Assembly: GCA_900550545.1 (NCBI GenBank)
Contig: URSS01000024.1
Coordinates: forward strand, 1-42,154
Reading direction: 5' to 3'
DNA from: an uncultured Lachnobacterium sp.
GTDB taxonomy: Bacteria; Bacillota; Clostridia; Lachnospirales; Lachnospiraceae
Length of the DNA stretch: 42,154 bases
Shown here: positions 34,351-42,139 of the stretch, in pieces
How the letters are laid out: each line of letters opens with the position of its first letter
How positions within the stretch are numbered: position 1 is the first letter of the stretch
Notes under the pieces: model-generated
Told to the model about the DNA's origin: nothing
Databases searched by the model: none
The model's input: the letters and a program-made list of their open reading frames with translations, nothing else
Made by a program: the position numbers and the translations under genes

Positions 34351-35227
34351 AAAAGTCCGCAGGACATATGGCAGAAGGCTGGAAGAAATTTCGTTTTTGT
34401 TTCCGGGATTGTGCGGAGTGACCGTTTTTTTCTTCCTTCCTTTTGCAGATGTGATTCGCCGTTCGTTTGTCCAGACCATCAGTGGAAAATTTTGTGGATT
34501 TGCGAATTACCAAATGGTAATACAGAATTCAGCATTTCAGCTGGCAGTAAAGAATACGGTTCGTTTCCTATTGACCTGTCTGCCGTTATTGCTTTTGATC
34601 TCGCTGATTCTGGCAATCATTGTGAATGCGTTGTGGACGGCATTGGAGAAAAAGCAAAAAGCAGATTTAACACTTCGGACGATTAAGACTGCATATTTAC
34701 TGCCAATGGCGATTCCGGCGGCATCCGTTGTCCTTTTATGGAAACTCATGTTTGACCGACAGGGATTTGTCAATGGGGTATGCCATATGCTTGGGTTGCA
34801 GGGCGTGGACTGGATGAACACACAGGCTGCCTTTGCAGTTCTGGTGTTCAGTTATATATGGAAGAATCTTGGATGTACCATGGTTCTGTGGCTGGCAGGA
34901 CTGTCATCTGTCTCACCGGCAATCTATGAAGCAGCAAAAGTGGATGGAGCAGGAAGTTGGACGCGATTTTTCAAAATCACATTGCCACTCATCCGGCCAA
35001 TGATTTTTACGATTGTCATACTTTCTTTTTTGAATTCTTTTAAAGTATTCCGGGAAGCATACCTCGTGGCTGGTAATTATCCGCCGGAAGATATGTACCT
35101 GCTTCAGCATTTGTTCAACAACTGGTTTCTTGATCTGTCCGTCGATAAGATGGCGGCGGGAAGTGTACTTATGATGCTTGTCATCGGAACCGCTGTAATT
35201 TTGCTGCAAAAGATGTGGGAAAAGTAA
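34337..35227 (+). CDS. ABC transporter permease, MalF/UgpA-like, 296 aa
   Basis: It has six predicted helices. The ATPase-contact EAA loop reads 'YEAAKVDGAGSWTRFFKITL' then 'PLIRP', as in carbohydrate importers of the MalF/UgpA type. The start overlaps the lipoprotein gene by 14 nt. The N-terminus 'EEISFLFPGLCGVTVFFFLP' is typical of helix 1. Partner permease follows. No ATPase gene is in the operon; in Firmicutes a shared MsmX-like ATPase often energises such importers. Confidence 0.9.
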   Translation: MLRSRKVRRTYGRRLEEISFLFPGLCGVTVFFFLPFADVIRRSFVQTISGKFCGFANYQMVIQNSAFQLAVKNTVRFLLTCLPLLLLISLILAIIVNALWTALEKKQKADLTLRTIKTAYLLPMAIPAASVVLLWKLMFDRQGFVNGVCHMLGLQGVDWMNTQAAFAVLVFSYIWKNLGCTMVLWLAGLSSVSPAIYEAAKVDGAGSWTRFFKITLPLIRPMIFTIVILSFLNSFKVFREAYLVAGNYPPEDMYLLQHLFNNWFLDLSVDKMAAGSVLMMLVIGTAVILLQKMWEK

Positions 35228-35240
35228 GGAGTGGAGATTT

Positions 35241-36092
35241 ATCATAAAGAAAATAAAAGTTGTCATATCATTTATTTTATTAGTTGCATTTGGACTGTTT
35301 ATGGTTGCTCCGGTTGCTTTTCTTATTTGTGGAAGTCTGATGGGAAATGAGGAGATCAAAGAATGCCTTGCACCGATTCTGTATACGACGAAAGGATATG
35401 CCATATGGAAGCTGTTCCCTTTGTATCCGACATTGCGCAATTTCGTGCAGCTATGTCTGGACTCACCGGAATTTTTTCAGATGTTCTGGAATACGATGAA
35501 GATCACGATGGGAATTCTGCTGGGGCAGGTTGTGTTTGGTATGCCCTCTGCATGGGCGCTGGCACGATATCGTTTTGTTGGAAAGAAGTGCATTTATCTG
35601 TTCTATATTCTGCTTATGATGCTTCCGTTTCAGGTAACTATGCTTTCGGAGTATCTGGTGCTTGACAAATTACATATGATGGACACCTTGTGGTCCATCA
35701 TTGTGCCGGGAGCCTTTTCCACGTTTTCTGTATTTTTGCTGTATCGTTTTTTCGCGGGAATTCCGGAGGAACTATTGGAAGCAGCACGGATCGATGGTGC
35801 CGGTGAATGGAAAATCTTCTTTTATGTGGGTATTCCACTTGGAGCGTCTGGCATATATGCAGCTTTTGTTCTGCAGTTTCTGGAATGCTTTAGTATGATT
35901 GAACAGCCACTGGTCTTTTTACAGACAAAAAATTTGTGGCCACTTTCCATGTATCTGCCGGAAGTGAAAGAAGGGCAGATGGGATTTGCGCTTTGCTGTT
36001 CCTTTGTCGCAGTGCTGCCACCGCTTCTTGTCTTTGGAGCAGGGCAGCAGTATTTGCAGCAGGGAATTGTTGCAGCGGCTTTAAAAGAATAG
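35241..36092 (+). CDS. ABC transporter permease, MalG/UgpE-like, apparently non-ATG start, 283 aa
   Basis: The EAA loop is 'LEAARIDGAGEWKIFFYVGI' then 'PLG', and 'MLPFQVTMLSEYLVLDKLHM' is typical of MalG-type permeases. The first in-frame ATG (35301) would cut helix 1 in half. The complete helix 'KKIKVVISFILLVAFGLFMV' is encoded from 35241, 9 nt after AAGGAG (35226-35231), but the codon there is ATC. A single base change from ATG would explain it. Translation may start at ATC, ATA (35244) or weakly at 35301. Confidence 0.8.
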   Translation: MIKKIKVVISFILLVAFGLFMVAPVAFLICGSLMGNEEIKECLAPILYTTKGYAIWKLFPLYPTLRNFVQLCLDSPEFFQMFWNTMKITMGILLGQVVFGMPSAWALARYRFVGKKCIYLFYILLMMLPFQVTMLSEYLVLDKLHMMDTLWSIIVPGAFSTFSVFLLYRFFAGIPEELLEAARIDGAGEWKIFFYVGIPLGASGIYAAFVLQFLECFSMIEQPLVFLQTKNLWPLSMYLPEVKEGQMGFALCCSFVAVLPPLLVFGAGQQYLQQGIVAAALKE

Positions 36093-36126
36093 TTATGAAT
36101 AGAAAATGCATGAGAGGAGAAGCAAA

Positions 36127-37938
36127 GTGGGAAAGTTAGGAAAAGCATTCGTATTTTTGATTGTAGTAATGATGCTTTTGACAGTAGCTTCGCGGAGTGC
36201 TGCGTCTTTTACGGTTGTGCAGGTAACGGTAGAAACGCCGAAAGCACAGAAAATAGAGCACAAGGTGACCGGAAACGGAGTCGTAGAAAAGATGCAGGAG
36301 CAGCCGGTATATGTGGCGGCTGATGTCCTGGTTGAAAAAATCAATGTACAGGAAGGACAGTCCGTAAAAAAAGGACAGGTTCTTGCAACGCTTGATATGG
36401 ATAGTCTGGAAAAAAAGATACAGACATTAAGGGATGAAGTTTTGGTATTGCAGTTGGAAAACGATATGCTGGCATCGACCAAAAAGCAAAAAGAAACACA
36501 GCAGAATAAGGATGTGCAGCGGGCAAAAGAAGATTATAAAGATACGATAGAAAAAAATCAGTCTGCAGTGGATGTGGCAAAGCAAAAGCTAAAAGAGACC
36601 AAAAAAGAAAGCAAAAAAGCACAGAAAGAATCGGATAAGAAAGCAAAAAAAGAATTGCAGGATGCAATCGATGCGGCAAAGCAGGCATATGATGATGCGG
36701 TTGATCAGCAGAAGAAGGAAGTGCAGCAGGCCAAGCGTGCACTGGAGGATGCAAAAGAGACACCGCAGGCGGATTATTCCGATACGATCTCCCAGATCGA
36801 GATCAATCAGAAGCAGCGCAAGTTAGATGGCTTGAAGAAACAGCTTGAGGCATTATGGAAAAAGAAAAACGATGCCGAGACAGAGGAAGAAAAGGAAGCC
36901 ATCGATACCGAAATTGAAAATGTAAATGAGCAGATCAAAGATCTCACGGATGAAATTGTTATCATGCAGCTACAAAAACAGGAAAAGGCAGATGCAGCGG
37001 CAAAGCAGAACAGTGCGTGGAAGAAAGCACTTGCGCGTGCACAGGAAGACTATGATAACGTTGTAGAGCAAAATAAGAAAGAGGTAGAGAAGGCAAAAAA
37101 GCAGTGGCAAGAGGCACAACAAAAACTGGAAGATTATGAAGAAACCACCGATCAGTCACAGAAAAATTCGGAGATAAAAGATGCCAAAGCTGCAGTTGCA
37201 GATGCAAAACAGCAGAAAAAAGAACAGAAAAAACAGGCAAAGAGAAATATCGAAGATGCTGCCACAAAAGAGCCGGCAGATCATACTGCGGAGATCAACA
37301 ATATCAGTATTGCAGAAAAACAGCGACAGCTCAACGGACTTATGATATTGAAAAATCAGGCAGGCAAGGTAAAGGCACAAATGAGTGGAACCGTCACTTC
37401 GGTACAGATCACTGTGGGACAGCAGACAGGTGATACATCCGCTTTCCTGATTGCAGATACATCAGGTGGGATGCGATTTACAACGCAGATCAGCAAAGAG
37501 GATGCGGCGTATGTGATGGTTGGAGATTTGGTGACATTGCAGGCAAATGAAAAGAAATATGAGGATCTTGAAGTATTGTCAACAGAAAATACAGAAGATG
37601 AACTGGTCAAGGTTACGGTATACGTGCCGAAAAAGACTTTATCACTTGGAGAACAGGCTTCTATGGAGATAAGCAAATTTTCGAAAGAGTATTCCATTAC
37701 CGTACCGATCACTGCGGTGCATACTGAAAATGAAAAGAATTTTGTGTATGTGATGAAAAAGGAGAAAGGAACCCTTGGAGATATGCATGTTGCCAGAAAA
37801 GTAAATGTGACCATTGAGGAAAAAAATGAAACGACCGCAGCACTTTCGACGGACAGTCTGACGGAAAATGATGAGGTAATAATCGATACAAATGGAATGA
37901 TCTCTTCGGGTGAAAAAGTACGCCTGACTGAGTCATGA
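36127..37938 (+). CDS. HlyD/MFP-type adaptor with very long coiled coil, 603 aa
   Basis: An N-terminal membrane anchor (about 5-25) leads to a split lipoyl-like half 'VLVEKINVQEGQSVKKGQVL', then a long Lys/Glu/Ala-rich coiled coil (about 95-405). The returning lipoyl half 'MSGTVTSVQITVGQQTGDTS' and beta-barrel segments follow, ending near 603. This is the architecture of periplasmic adaptor (membrane fusion) proteins. The coiled coil contains a duplicated block: 'AKRALEDAKETPQADYSD' and 'AKRNIEDAATKEPADHTA', each followed by 'xxQRxLxGL'-like sequence. GTG 36127 is chosen, with AGGAG 7 nt upstream. In a Gram-positive cell it probably spans the wall zone with the next gene product. Confidence 0.85.
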   Translation: MGKLGKAFVFLIVVMMLLTVASRSAASFTVVQVTVETPKAQKIEHKVTGNGVVEKMQEQPVYVAADVLVEKINVQEGQSVKKGQVLATLDMDSLEKKIQTLRDEVLVLQLENDMLASTKKQKETQQNKDVQRAKEDYKDTIEKNQSAVDVAKQKLKETKKESKKAQKESDKKAKKELQDAIDAAKQAYDDAVDQQKKEVQQAKRALEDAKETPQADYSDTISQIEINQKQRKLDGLKKQLEALWKKKNDAETEEEKEAIDTEIENVNEQIKDLTDEIVIMQLQKQEKADAAAKQNSAWKKALARAQEDYDNVVEQNKKEVEKAKKQWQEAQQKLEDYEETTDQSQKNSEIKDAKAAVADAKQQKKEQKKQAKRNIEDAATKEPADHTAEINNISIAEKQRQLNGLMILKNQAGKVKAQMSGTVTSVQITVGQQTGDTSAFLIADTSGGMRFTTQISKEDAAYVMVGDLVTLQANEKKYEDLEVLSTENTEDELVKVTVYVPKKTLSLGEQASMEISKFSKEYSITVPITAVHTENEKNFVYVMKKEKGTLGDMHVARKVNVTIEEKNETTAALSTDSLTENDEVIIDTNGMISSGEKVRLTES

Positions 37939-37948
37939 GGTCTGCGTT

Positions 37949-38803
37949 ATGAGTAAGAAGATTTCACTGCTATTGTTTGTGATAGCGATGGTGGCATCGG
38001 TCTTTTTCTTTGCCAATGCATCAAAGGCAGGACAAAACGCGGATTCTGTGTGGAAGAATGTAACCATAAGCGTGAAAGGGTTTTCTATGGAGGAAGCACA
38101 GAAGGTGCGTATGCAGGAAGGATGTCCGGCGTTTACCGCATGGACAGAAAAGGAAGGGCAGACCGTGACAGATCCAAAACTGGGAAAGAGCATTCAGACG
38201 AATATCGTATATCTGTCGGGCTCTTCGGAACTTGTCCTGCCCGCAGAACCGGTTATTTTGGCGCAGGATGAAAATGGATGTCTGGTTGCCACACGCACCG
38301 CATGGGAATTATTCGGAAGTGCAGAAGTTGTTGGACAGGAAATTAAAGTTGATCATCAGATCTGTATGATCCGGGGAATCGTAAATACACCGCAGACGGG
38401 AATTTATATGCAGACGTCGGCTTCTATGGAAAATGTTTCTTTTCAGAGAATCACATTGGAAGGAAAAGATACCGAAGCAGGAAATAATTTTCTCCTGCGC
38501 TATGGAGTGGATGGAACGGTGATCCGCATGGATTATCTGCGGAGCCCGAAAAGCCTTACGGAACTTGTTCCGGGAAAGTGGTCGGATTTTGATGGATGGA
38601 AGGCCAACTGGAAACTGAGAAAAGAGGAGTTACGTCACATCCGGAAAATGCACAAAAACAATATAGAGTACTATTATGAAAAGCAATGTCAGATATTTCT
38701 GTTTGAGATGGGGCTGGGGATTTTTTGTATTCTGATCGCAGCCGGAACCCTGGAACGTGCAGTTTATAAATATTTTAGAAAATTTATTAGCACTCATACT
38801 TGA
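37949..38803 (+). CDS. MacB-periplasmic-core-like membrane protein without FtsX module, 284 aa
   Basis: There is one N-terminal helix ('SLLLFVIAMVASVFFFANAS') and one C-terminal helix ('FLFEMGLGIFCILIAAGTLE'). The outer domain between them resembles the MacB periplasmic core: 'GCLVATRTAWELFGSAEVVG' followed by 'QEIKVDHQICMIRGIVNTP'. In MacB-type transporters this domain sits between helix 1 and helices 2-4 of an ABC permease. Here the remaining helices and any ATPase are absent. It starts 10 nt after the adaptor, so both probably act as a complex. Its stop codon lies inside the CIRCE operator of the next gene. Confidence 0.7.
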   Translation: MSKKISLLLFVIAMVASVFFFANASKAGQNADSVWKNVTISVKGFSMEEAQKVRMQEGCPAFTAWTEKEGQTVTDPKLGKSIQTNIVYLSGSSELVLPAEPVILAQDENGCLVATRTAWELFGSAEVVGQEIKVDHQICMIRGIVNTPQTGIYMQTSASMENVSFQRITLEGKDTEAGNNFLLRYGVDGTVIRMDYLRSPKSLTELVPGKWSDFDGWKANWKLRKEELRHIRKMHKNNIEYYYEKQCQIFLFEMGLGIFCILIAAGTLERAVYKYFRKFISTHT

Positions 38804-38827
38804 CGAGTGCTAATAACGTGCTATAAT
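38787..38827 (+). promoter_or_regulatory. CIRCE operator (HrcA site) with embedded promoter
   Basis: TTAGCACTC-N9-GAGTGCTAA (38787-38813) is a perfect CIRCE element. The -35 TTGACG (38800-38805) lies within it and is 16 nt from TATAAT (38822-38827), so HrcA binding would block the promoter of the small heat shock gene. Confidence 0.95.
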
Positions 38828-38871
38828 AAGGTCATACGAAAAAACAAAACGTTTGCAGGAGGAAATGACTT

Positions 38872-39294
38872 ATGTACGATTTATTTGATACATTTTTTAA
38901 CCCATGGTATGACGATAGCGAATATAACAAGAAGGCACCGAAGCAGCAGGCTGCACAGACAACACAGAATCTGATGAAGACAGACATCAAAGAATTTGCA
39001 GATGGTTATGAACTGCAGATGGATCTGCCGGGATATAAAAAAGAAGAGATTCAGGCAGCACTTCACAATGGATACCTGACCATCAGTGCCACAAAGAGTG
39101 TGGAAGAGAAAGAGGAAGGCAAGTATCTGCGCCGCGAGCGTTACACAGGAAGTTGCCAGAGATCATTTTATGTAGGCGAGTATCTGCGTCAGGAAGATAT
39201 CAAAGCAGGATTCCAGGATGGTATTCTTACACTGTTTGTTCCAAAGGAAGATAAGACAAAAGTGGAAGAAAAGAAATATATTACAATTCTATAA
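38872..39294 (+). CDS. hsp20: Hsp20-family small heat shock protein, 140 aa
   Basis: The alpha-crystallin domain spans about 35-135: 'TDIKEFADGYELQMDLPGYK', 'KEEIQAALHNGYLTISATKS', 'ERYTGSCQRSFYVGEYLRQE' and 'AGFQDGILTLFVPKED'. It is an ATP-independent holdase that binds unfolding proteins. The C-terminal 'KKYITIL' holds an I-x-I-like oligomerisation motif. RBS AGGAGG precedes ATG 38872. Expression should be heat-inducible through CIRCE/HrcA. Monocistronic, with its own terminator. Confidence 0.96.
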   Translation: MYDLFDTFFNPWYDDSEYNKKAPKQQAAQTTQNLMKTDIKEFADGYELQMDLPGYKKEEIQAALHNGYLTISATKSVEEKEEGKYLRRERYTGSCQRSFYVGEYLRQEDIKAGFQDGILTLFVPKEDKTKVEEKKYITIL

Positions 39295-39322
39295 TTGTTT
39301 ATCATTTATATGAAACAAGGGG

Positions 39323-39360
39323 AAGCGTCGATAATTACGAAAGATTATCGACGCTTTTTT
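39323..39360 (+). terminator. terminator of hsp20
   Basis: AAGCGTCGATAAT pairs with ATTATCGACGCTT, followed by TTTTT. Clear rho-independent terminator. Confidence 0.93.
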
Positions 39361-39443
39361 AAGCTTTTTTAATCATTCAGTAAATTGTTCATATTTCATT
39401 TCTATGATAGAATAGATGGAAATTATGAAATCAGAGGAATGAG

Positions 39444-40796
39444 ATGTTTACAAAAGATAAGCTGTTTTACGAAAAATTGTGGAAACTTATGCTCCCGATG
39501 ATGTTGCAGAATCTGATGCTGGCACTTGTGGCTGTGGCAGATGCTTTTATGCTTGGAGGAATGGATCAAAATTATATGTCTGCAGTTTCACTTGCTACAC
39601 AGATCCAGTTTATCCAGAATATGCTTCTTTCCGCAGCAACAGGTGGTCTGGCAATTCTTGGAGCACAGTATTGGGGCAGGGGAAATATCCGGACACTGGA
39701 TGATATTTTTTGCATGGCGCTGCGTATGTGTGGCTTTGTGTCCATTTTGTTTTTTGTGGCGTGTGTCTGGTTTCCACAGTATCTGATGCTCTTTTTCACA
39801 AATGAACAGGTGCTGATCGACTATGGAGTACAGTATTTGAGAATTGCTGGATTTTCCTATTTAATTACAGGAATTTCCCAGTGTTATCTTGTGGTTATGA
39901 AAATTAGTGAGCACGCAGTATCTGCAGCATTGATCAGTACGACAACGGTATGCATTAATATTATGCTGAATGTGATCCTTATTTTTGGAAAATTCGAGAT
40001 TCCTTCCATGGGGGTTCGCGGAGCGGCTGTTGCTACGTTAAGTTCAAGAATTATTGAGTTGATTTGCTGCGTACTGATTTCTTCGAAATCAGGCTATATT
40101 CGCCCCAAGCTGACGAGGCTGTTTCGATGGAACAGAAAATTGTCGCGGGATTTTCAAAAATGTGCATTGCCGATTCTTGGAGCATCTTTGTTCTGGGGCG
40201 TTGGATTTACATCATATTCTTCCTTTATGGGACATCTTGGGGTGGATGCGGCTGCAGCAAATTCTGTAGCTGCGGTGGTACGTGATATTATCTGCTGTCT
40301 GAGTGCCGGAATTTCCGGTGCGGCCGGAATAATGGTCGGCAACGAACTCGGAGCCGGAAATCTTGAACGTGGAAAATTATATGGCACACGCATGCTGAAG
40401 ATTTCCTTTATCTGTGGTGTGATCATGACTGTCCTGATGGGAATTTCCGCACCATTTATTTTGACGTTTGTTAAACTGACGCCGCAGGCAGCAACTTACT
40501 TGAAAGGAATGTTCATTGTAATTTGTGTTTACATGATCGGACGTTCCGTCAATGAAATTACAATCAATGGAGTGTTTGGTTCCGGCGGAGATACAATGTT
40601 TGATGTGTACAGTCTGGCCGTGACGATGTGGGGAATTGCGATTCCGCTTGCAGCACTCGGAACTTACAAATTTCACTGGCCCGTACTTGTTGTATATGCG
40701 TGTACCTGTGTGGACGAGGTCGGAAAGATTCCGTGGACAATATATCATTTTCGCAAGTATAAGTGGGTAAAAGATTTGACGCATACGGAAAGATAG
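39444..40796 (+). CDS. MATE-family exporter, 450 aa
   Basis: It has about 12 hydrophobic segments. MATE features are 'LWKLMLPMMLQNLMLALVAV', 'ADAFMLGGMDQNYMSAVSLA' and 'GAQYWGRGN', with the second-half repeat 'GHLGVDAAAANSVAAVVRDI' and 'GNELGAGNLERGKLYG'. It probably exports a drug or metabolite with Na+ or H+ exchange. It is paralogous in type to the exporter at 10590 but not adjacent to a regulator. ATG 39444 follows AGAGGA. A monocistronic unit is likely. Confidence 0.9.
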   Translation: MFTKDKLFYEKLWKLMLPMMLQNLMLALVAVADAFMLGGMDQNYMSAVSLATQIQFIQNMLLSAATGGLAILGAQYWGRGNIRTLDDIFCMALRMCGFVSILFFVACVWFPQYLMLFFTNEQVLIDYGVQYLRIAGFSYLITGISQCYLVVMKISEHAVSAALISTTTVCINIMLNVILIFGKFEIPSMGVRGAAVATLSSRIIELICCVLISSKSGYIRPKLTRLFRWNRKLSRDFQKCALPILGASLFWGVGFTSYSSFMGHLGVDAAAANSVAAVVRDIICCLSAGISGAAGIMVGNELGAGNLERGKLYGTRMLKISFICGVIMTVLMGISAPFILTFVKLTPQAATYLKGMFIVICVYMIGRSVNEITINGVFGSGGDTMFDVYSLAVTMWGIAIPLAALGTYKFHWPVLVVYACTCVDEVGKIPWTIYHFRKYKWVKDLTHTER

Positions 40797-40857
40797 TATA
40801 CCTGTTATGTTACATAGAAAGAAAAAGGCGATGGAGTGGCCGGGGGAACAGGCAAAT

Positions 40858-41194
40858 GGACATATGTCAAAAAGTAAAAGTATAATGTCCTCGAAAAGTG
40901 CATTGCATGGACATATGGGAAAAAGCAGAAGCATAATGTCCTCGAAAATTGACCTGAATGGACATATGGAAAAAAATACGAGTGTAATATCTACACAAAT
41001 TTAGGCGAATGGATATATGCAAAATAAGTAGTAATAAATGTCCAATAAATACATTTGTTTTGGACTTTATTATAGAAAATAGATGCATATATCCAATATT
41101 AGAAAAAAGTGAGGACATTATGCTAAGAAAAAATGTATATGTCCAAAAGGTGAAAAAAATGAGGATATAACAAATGATTTTTTTGAATATGTCC
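40858..41194. repeat. array of seven ~51-bp units with alternating GGACAT/ATGTCC half-sites
   Basis: Units start at 40858, 40909, 40960, 41011, 41062, 41113 and 41163 (five steps of 51, one of 50). Each begins GGACATATG or a close variant and carries the reverse complement ATGTCC (or ATATCC/ATATCT) 26-27 bp later. Half-sites thus alternate in orientation 14 times at 27/24-bp steps. Segments between are AT-rich and variable; units 1 and 2 are still similar (shared ATAATGTCCTCGAAAA), while units 4-7 keep little beyond the half-sites. Because 51 is 17 codons, open frames occur on both strands (40807-41004 plus, with 'GHMxKSxSIMSSK' repeats; 40867-41196 minus), so a decayed repeat gene is an alternative. 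It ends about 20 bp before the predicted nuclease frame. Confidence 0.9.
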
Positions 41195-41216
41195 AAATGA
41201 CGAAAAATACAAGAAA

Positions 41217-42074
41217 ATGCTTTACATAAAAAAAGGAATATGGTTTAATAACGACATAATTAAACGAAAAGGAGTGGTTTATATTTCAGTTATTAAACAT
41301 GTTCTTTTGGAGAAGAATAGGCTCATAAAAGAACTGCAGCAAATCGAAAAGCAATTATCAAATCTTCCAGACGGAAAAATAAACTGTGTTCATAATGGAA
41401 AGTTTGTAAAATGGTTTCACAGTGATGGTCATACACAAACATATATTCCGAAATCACAAAGAGAATATGCACAGAAATTAGCCTTGAAACGATTTTTGCT
41501 GGAAAAGCAAAAAGAATGCAAAAAAGAATTAAAAGCATTAGAGTTTTATCAAAAGCATACAGTTGGAGAGAACAGAAAGTCGGTACAATTTCTTTCAGGA
41601 GATTCCGCTTATCAGGAATTACTTCAACCATTCTATCAATTAGCCACATTGGAAGCAGATACATGGAGCAATGCCTCCTATCCTAAAAATCAAAATTACC
41701 CCGAACAATTAAAATATAAAAGTTGCAAAAATGAATATGTAAGATCGAAATCTGAAGCACTTATTGCGATGAACTTGTACATAGAAAAGATTGCATATCG
41801 GTACGAATGCGAATTGAAGCTTGGAAATGTAATACTATATCCAGATTTTACGATTCTTCATCCCATGACAGGGGAAGAGATTTATTGGGAGCATTTTGGA
41901 ATGATGGATACACAGGAATATCGAAAAAATGCAGCTGATAAGATAAATCTGTATGTGAGAAATGGGATCTATCCGGGTGAAAGATTAATTACAACATACG
42001 AAACACAGGAGCAACCGTTAGATACAACCATAGTACAGAAATTGATTGCTTATCATTTTAAAGAGGATTTATGA
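41217..42074 (+). CDS. predicted PD-(D/E)XK/Vsr-like nuclease family protein, up to 285 aa
   Basis: The N-terminal part is helical, with a coiled coil ('VLLEKNRLIKELQQIEKQL') and a Trp/Tyr-rich 'NGKFVKWFHSDGHTQTYIPK'. The C-terminal domain (about 175-260) has 'RSKSEALIAMNLYIEKIAYR', 'LGNVILYPDFTILHP' and 'GEEIYWEHFGMMD'. These fit the E...D...E pattern of a PD-(D/E)XK fold close to Vsr/DUF559-type nucleases, with His where Lys is usual. The family is known to me only as hypothetical proteins of gut Firmicutes. The start is uncertain: ATG 41217 has a weak RBS, GTG 41274 overlaps the AAAAGGAG at 41267-41274, and ATT 41283 is ideally spaced from it. It follows the repeat array directly. Confidence 0.65.
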   Translation: MLYIKKGIWFNNDIIKRKGVVYISVIKHVLLEKNRLIKELQQIEKQLSNLPDGKINCVHNGKFVKWFHSDGHTQTYIPKSQREYAQKLALKRFLLEKQKECKKELKALEFYQKHTVGENRKSVQFLSGDSAYQELLQPFYQLATLEADTWSNASYPKNQNYPEQLKYKSCKNEYVRSKSEALIAMNLYIEKIAYRYECELKLGNVILYPDFTILHPMTGEEIYWEHFGMMDTQEYRKNAADKINLYVRNGIYPGERLITTYETQEQPLDTTIVQKLIAYHFKEDL

Positions 42075-42109
42075 ATTGAGATCGTACTTTTAATAATGCA
42101 TATAATGAT

Positions 42110-42139
42110 ATGAGGGTCAAAAGGTATTTTGCCCCTCAT
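42110..42139. terminator. hairpin after the nuclease gene
   Basis: ATGAGGG (42110-42116) pairs with CCCTCAT (42133-42139), and the inner CAAAA (42118-42122) with TTTTG (42127-42131), around loop GGTA. No long T-run follows, so it may be a weak terminator or a boundary structure of the array-nuclease unit. Confidence 0.6.

Noticed and set aside
34361..34370. GGACATATG occurrence inside the permease gene
   Set aside because: Single copy within coding sequence with no partner half-site at the array spacing. Coincidental.
40858..41194. CRISPR array
   Set aside because: The repeats are short alternating inverted half-sites, not long near-identical direct repeats. No cas gene is nearby, and the segments are unequal in similarity.
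40867..41196. 109-codon minus-strand frame and 65-codon plus-strand frame (40807-41004) across the array
   Set aside because: Both arise because the period is 17 codons. Neither has a placed RBS or known domain, so I treat them as by-products, though a decayed repeat gene is not excluded.
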